DNA from: Alphaproteobacteria bacterium
Lineage (GTDB): Bacteria; Pseudomonadota; Alphaproteobacteria; Rhizobiales; Xanthobacteraceae
Reading direction: 5' to 3'
Assembly: GCA_005884465.1 (NCBI GenBank)
Contig: VAZH01000287.1
Span: 1-5,861 of the forward strand
Length of the DNA: 5,861 nt
This document shows, piece after piece, positions 5,081 through 5,861 of this stretch. The notes beneath the pieces are model-generated. The model had not been told where the DNA came from, made no database searches, and saw nothing but the letters and a program-made list of their open reading frames with translations. Both the position numbers and the translations under genes were made by a program. Within the stretch, counting starts at the first letter, position 1. Every line of letters begins with the position of its first letter.

Positions 5081-5861
5081 TCACGCACCATCTTCGTCGC
5101 TGGTGCCGGGATCGGAGGATTGACGGCCTCGCTCGCCCTTGCGGCACGAGGTTTCCGCGTCGTCGTTCTCGAAAAAGCCGAACGCCTCGAGGAAGCCGGC
5201 GCCGGCCTGCAGCTGTCGCCCAATGCCAGTCGCGTGCTGGTCGAGCTCGGGTTGCAGCCTCGGCTTGCGCATCGCGCGGTCACGCCCGATGCCATCAGCC
5301 TGATGAGCGCGCGAAGCGGCGGTGAGGTCGTTCGCGTGCCGCTTGGCGAAGCCGCCACGTTTCGCGCCGGCGCGCCGTATTGGGTGGTGCATCGCGCCGA
5401 TCTGCAACGCGCGCTGCAAGCCCACGTCGATGACAATCCCGATATCGAGCTGCGGCTCGGTTGCCAGTTCGAGGACGTCGCCGCCCACGCCAGGGGACTG
5501 ACCATCGTCCAGCGCAGCGGCATGGCGCGGCAGCAGGATCTGGCGCTGGCGCTGATCGGCGCCGACGGCATCTGGTCCGCGGTCCGGCATCATTTGTTTC
5601 CCAAGGTGCAGCCGCAATTCTCCGGGCTGATTGCCTGGCGCGGAACGCTCGAGGCCACGCAGTTGCCGCGCGAATATACCTCGCGCCGCGTCCAGCTCTG
5701 GATGGGGCCGAAGGCGCATCTTGTCACCTATCCGATCTCGGGCGGGCGCGAGATCAACGTCGTCGCCGTGGTGCCGGGGACGTGGAACAGACCGGGCTGG
5801 AGTGCCCCCGGCGAGGCCAGGGAAATCAAGAGGGCGTTCGAAAAGAGGTGGCCGGGCGCTG
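5072..5861 (+). CDS. FAD-dependent monooxygenase, salicylate-hydroxylase-like (3' end missing)
   Basis: The frame stays open from GTG 5072 to the right edge, giving 263 residues of a protein usually near 400. The N-terminus carries the Rossmann fingerprint FVAGAGIGGL with Gly11, Gly13 and Gly16, ending in VVLEKAE where Glu34 would bind the adenine ribose. GAGLQLSPNASRVL (43-56), HRADL (107-111) and GADGIWSAVR (163-172) are typical of class A flavoprotein aromatic hydroxylases. Such enzymes use NAD(P)H and oxygen to hydroxylate an aromatic or similar substrate; the actual substrate is unknown. The second FAD-binding GD motif would lie beyond the window. No ATG is available near the start, and GTG 5072 places the fingerprint at the expected distance, but only a weak GAG precedes it. 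The gap of 7 nt from the zinc-finger stop suggests translational coupling. Confidence 0.93.
   Translation, partial: MAASRTIFVAGAGIGGLTASLALAARGFRVVVLEKAERLEEAGAGLQLSPNASRVLVELGLQPRLAHRAVTPDAISLMSARSGGEVVRVPLGEAATFRAGAPYWVVHRADLQRALQAHVDDNPDIELRLGCQFEDVAAHARGLTIVQRSGMARQQDLALALIGADGIWSAVRHHLFPKVQPQFSGLIAWRGTLEATQLPREYTSRRVQLWMGPKAHLVTYPISGGREINVVAVVPGTWNRPGWSAPGEAREIKRAFEKRWPGA

Noticed and set aside
4795..5571. Long minus-strand open frame of 258 codons
   Set aside because: It is antisense to the zinc-finger and FAD monooxygenase genes, both of which have clear family motifs. Its translation is Ser/Arg/Ala-rich with no recognisable domain, as expected for a GC-rich shadow frame.

Overview
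The window reads like an ordinary chromosomal stretch of a high-GC alphaproteobacterium of the Bradyrhizobium / Rhodopseudomonas group (Nitrobacteraceae). Three things point there: the protein families (a cysE plus DUF3126 pair, a zf-CHCC zinc-finger protein followed by a FAD monooxygenase, and genus-style hypothetical proteins), an intergenic palindromic repeat of a kind I associate with these genomes, and a perfect CtrA-type box. I see no transposase, phage, CRISPR, rRNA or tRNA. The assignment comes from pattern recognition, not a database search.

Layout. At 1-170 (minus) is the start of a small membrane protein that runs off the left edge. A divergent intergenic region follows, with a TTAA-N7-TTAAC box at 243-258. 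At 321-1100 (plus) is a single-pass membrane protein with a periplasmic domain. About 1111-1256 is a palindromic repeat between convergent genes. Next on the minus strand, in transcription order, come cysE (2436-1609, serine O-acetyltransferase) and a DUF3126 protein (1494-1276), probably co-transcribed. Between cysE and the next gene is a comparatively AT-rich spacer (2437-2665) with a candidate cysE promoter and a cryptic plus-strand reading frame. At 2666-3418 (minus) is an alpha/beta hydrolase with a complete catalytic triad. Upstream of it is a membrane-associated hypothetical protein (3510-4584) whose N-terminal anchor lies in a different frame from the body, so the gene looks frameshifted. 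From 4819 on, the plus strand carries a zf-CHCC zinc-finger protein and, 7 nt later, a FAD-dependent monooxygenase cut by the right edge.

How the genes fit together. cysE makes O-acetylserine, the committed precursor of cysteine. DUF3126 is a small acidic partner of unknown role. The zinc-finger protein and the monooxygenase are close enough to be translationally coupled. The frameshifted membrane gene and the hydrolase may form a two-gene minus-strand unit, divergent from the zinc-finger gene. I see no convincing new multi-gene system. The items most worth checking are the frameshift at about 4452-4458, the CtrA box, the spaced TTGTGTC half-sites between the divergent promoters, and the cryptic frame upstream of cysE.
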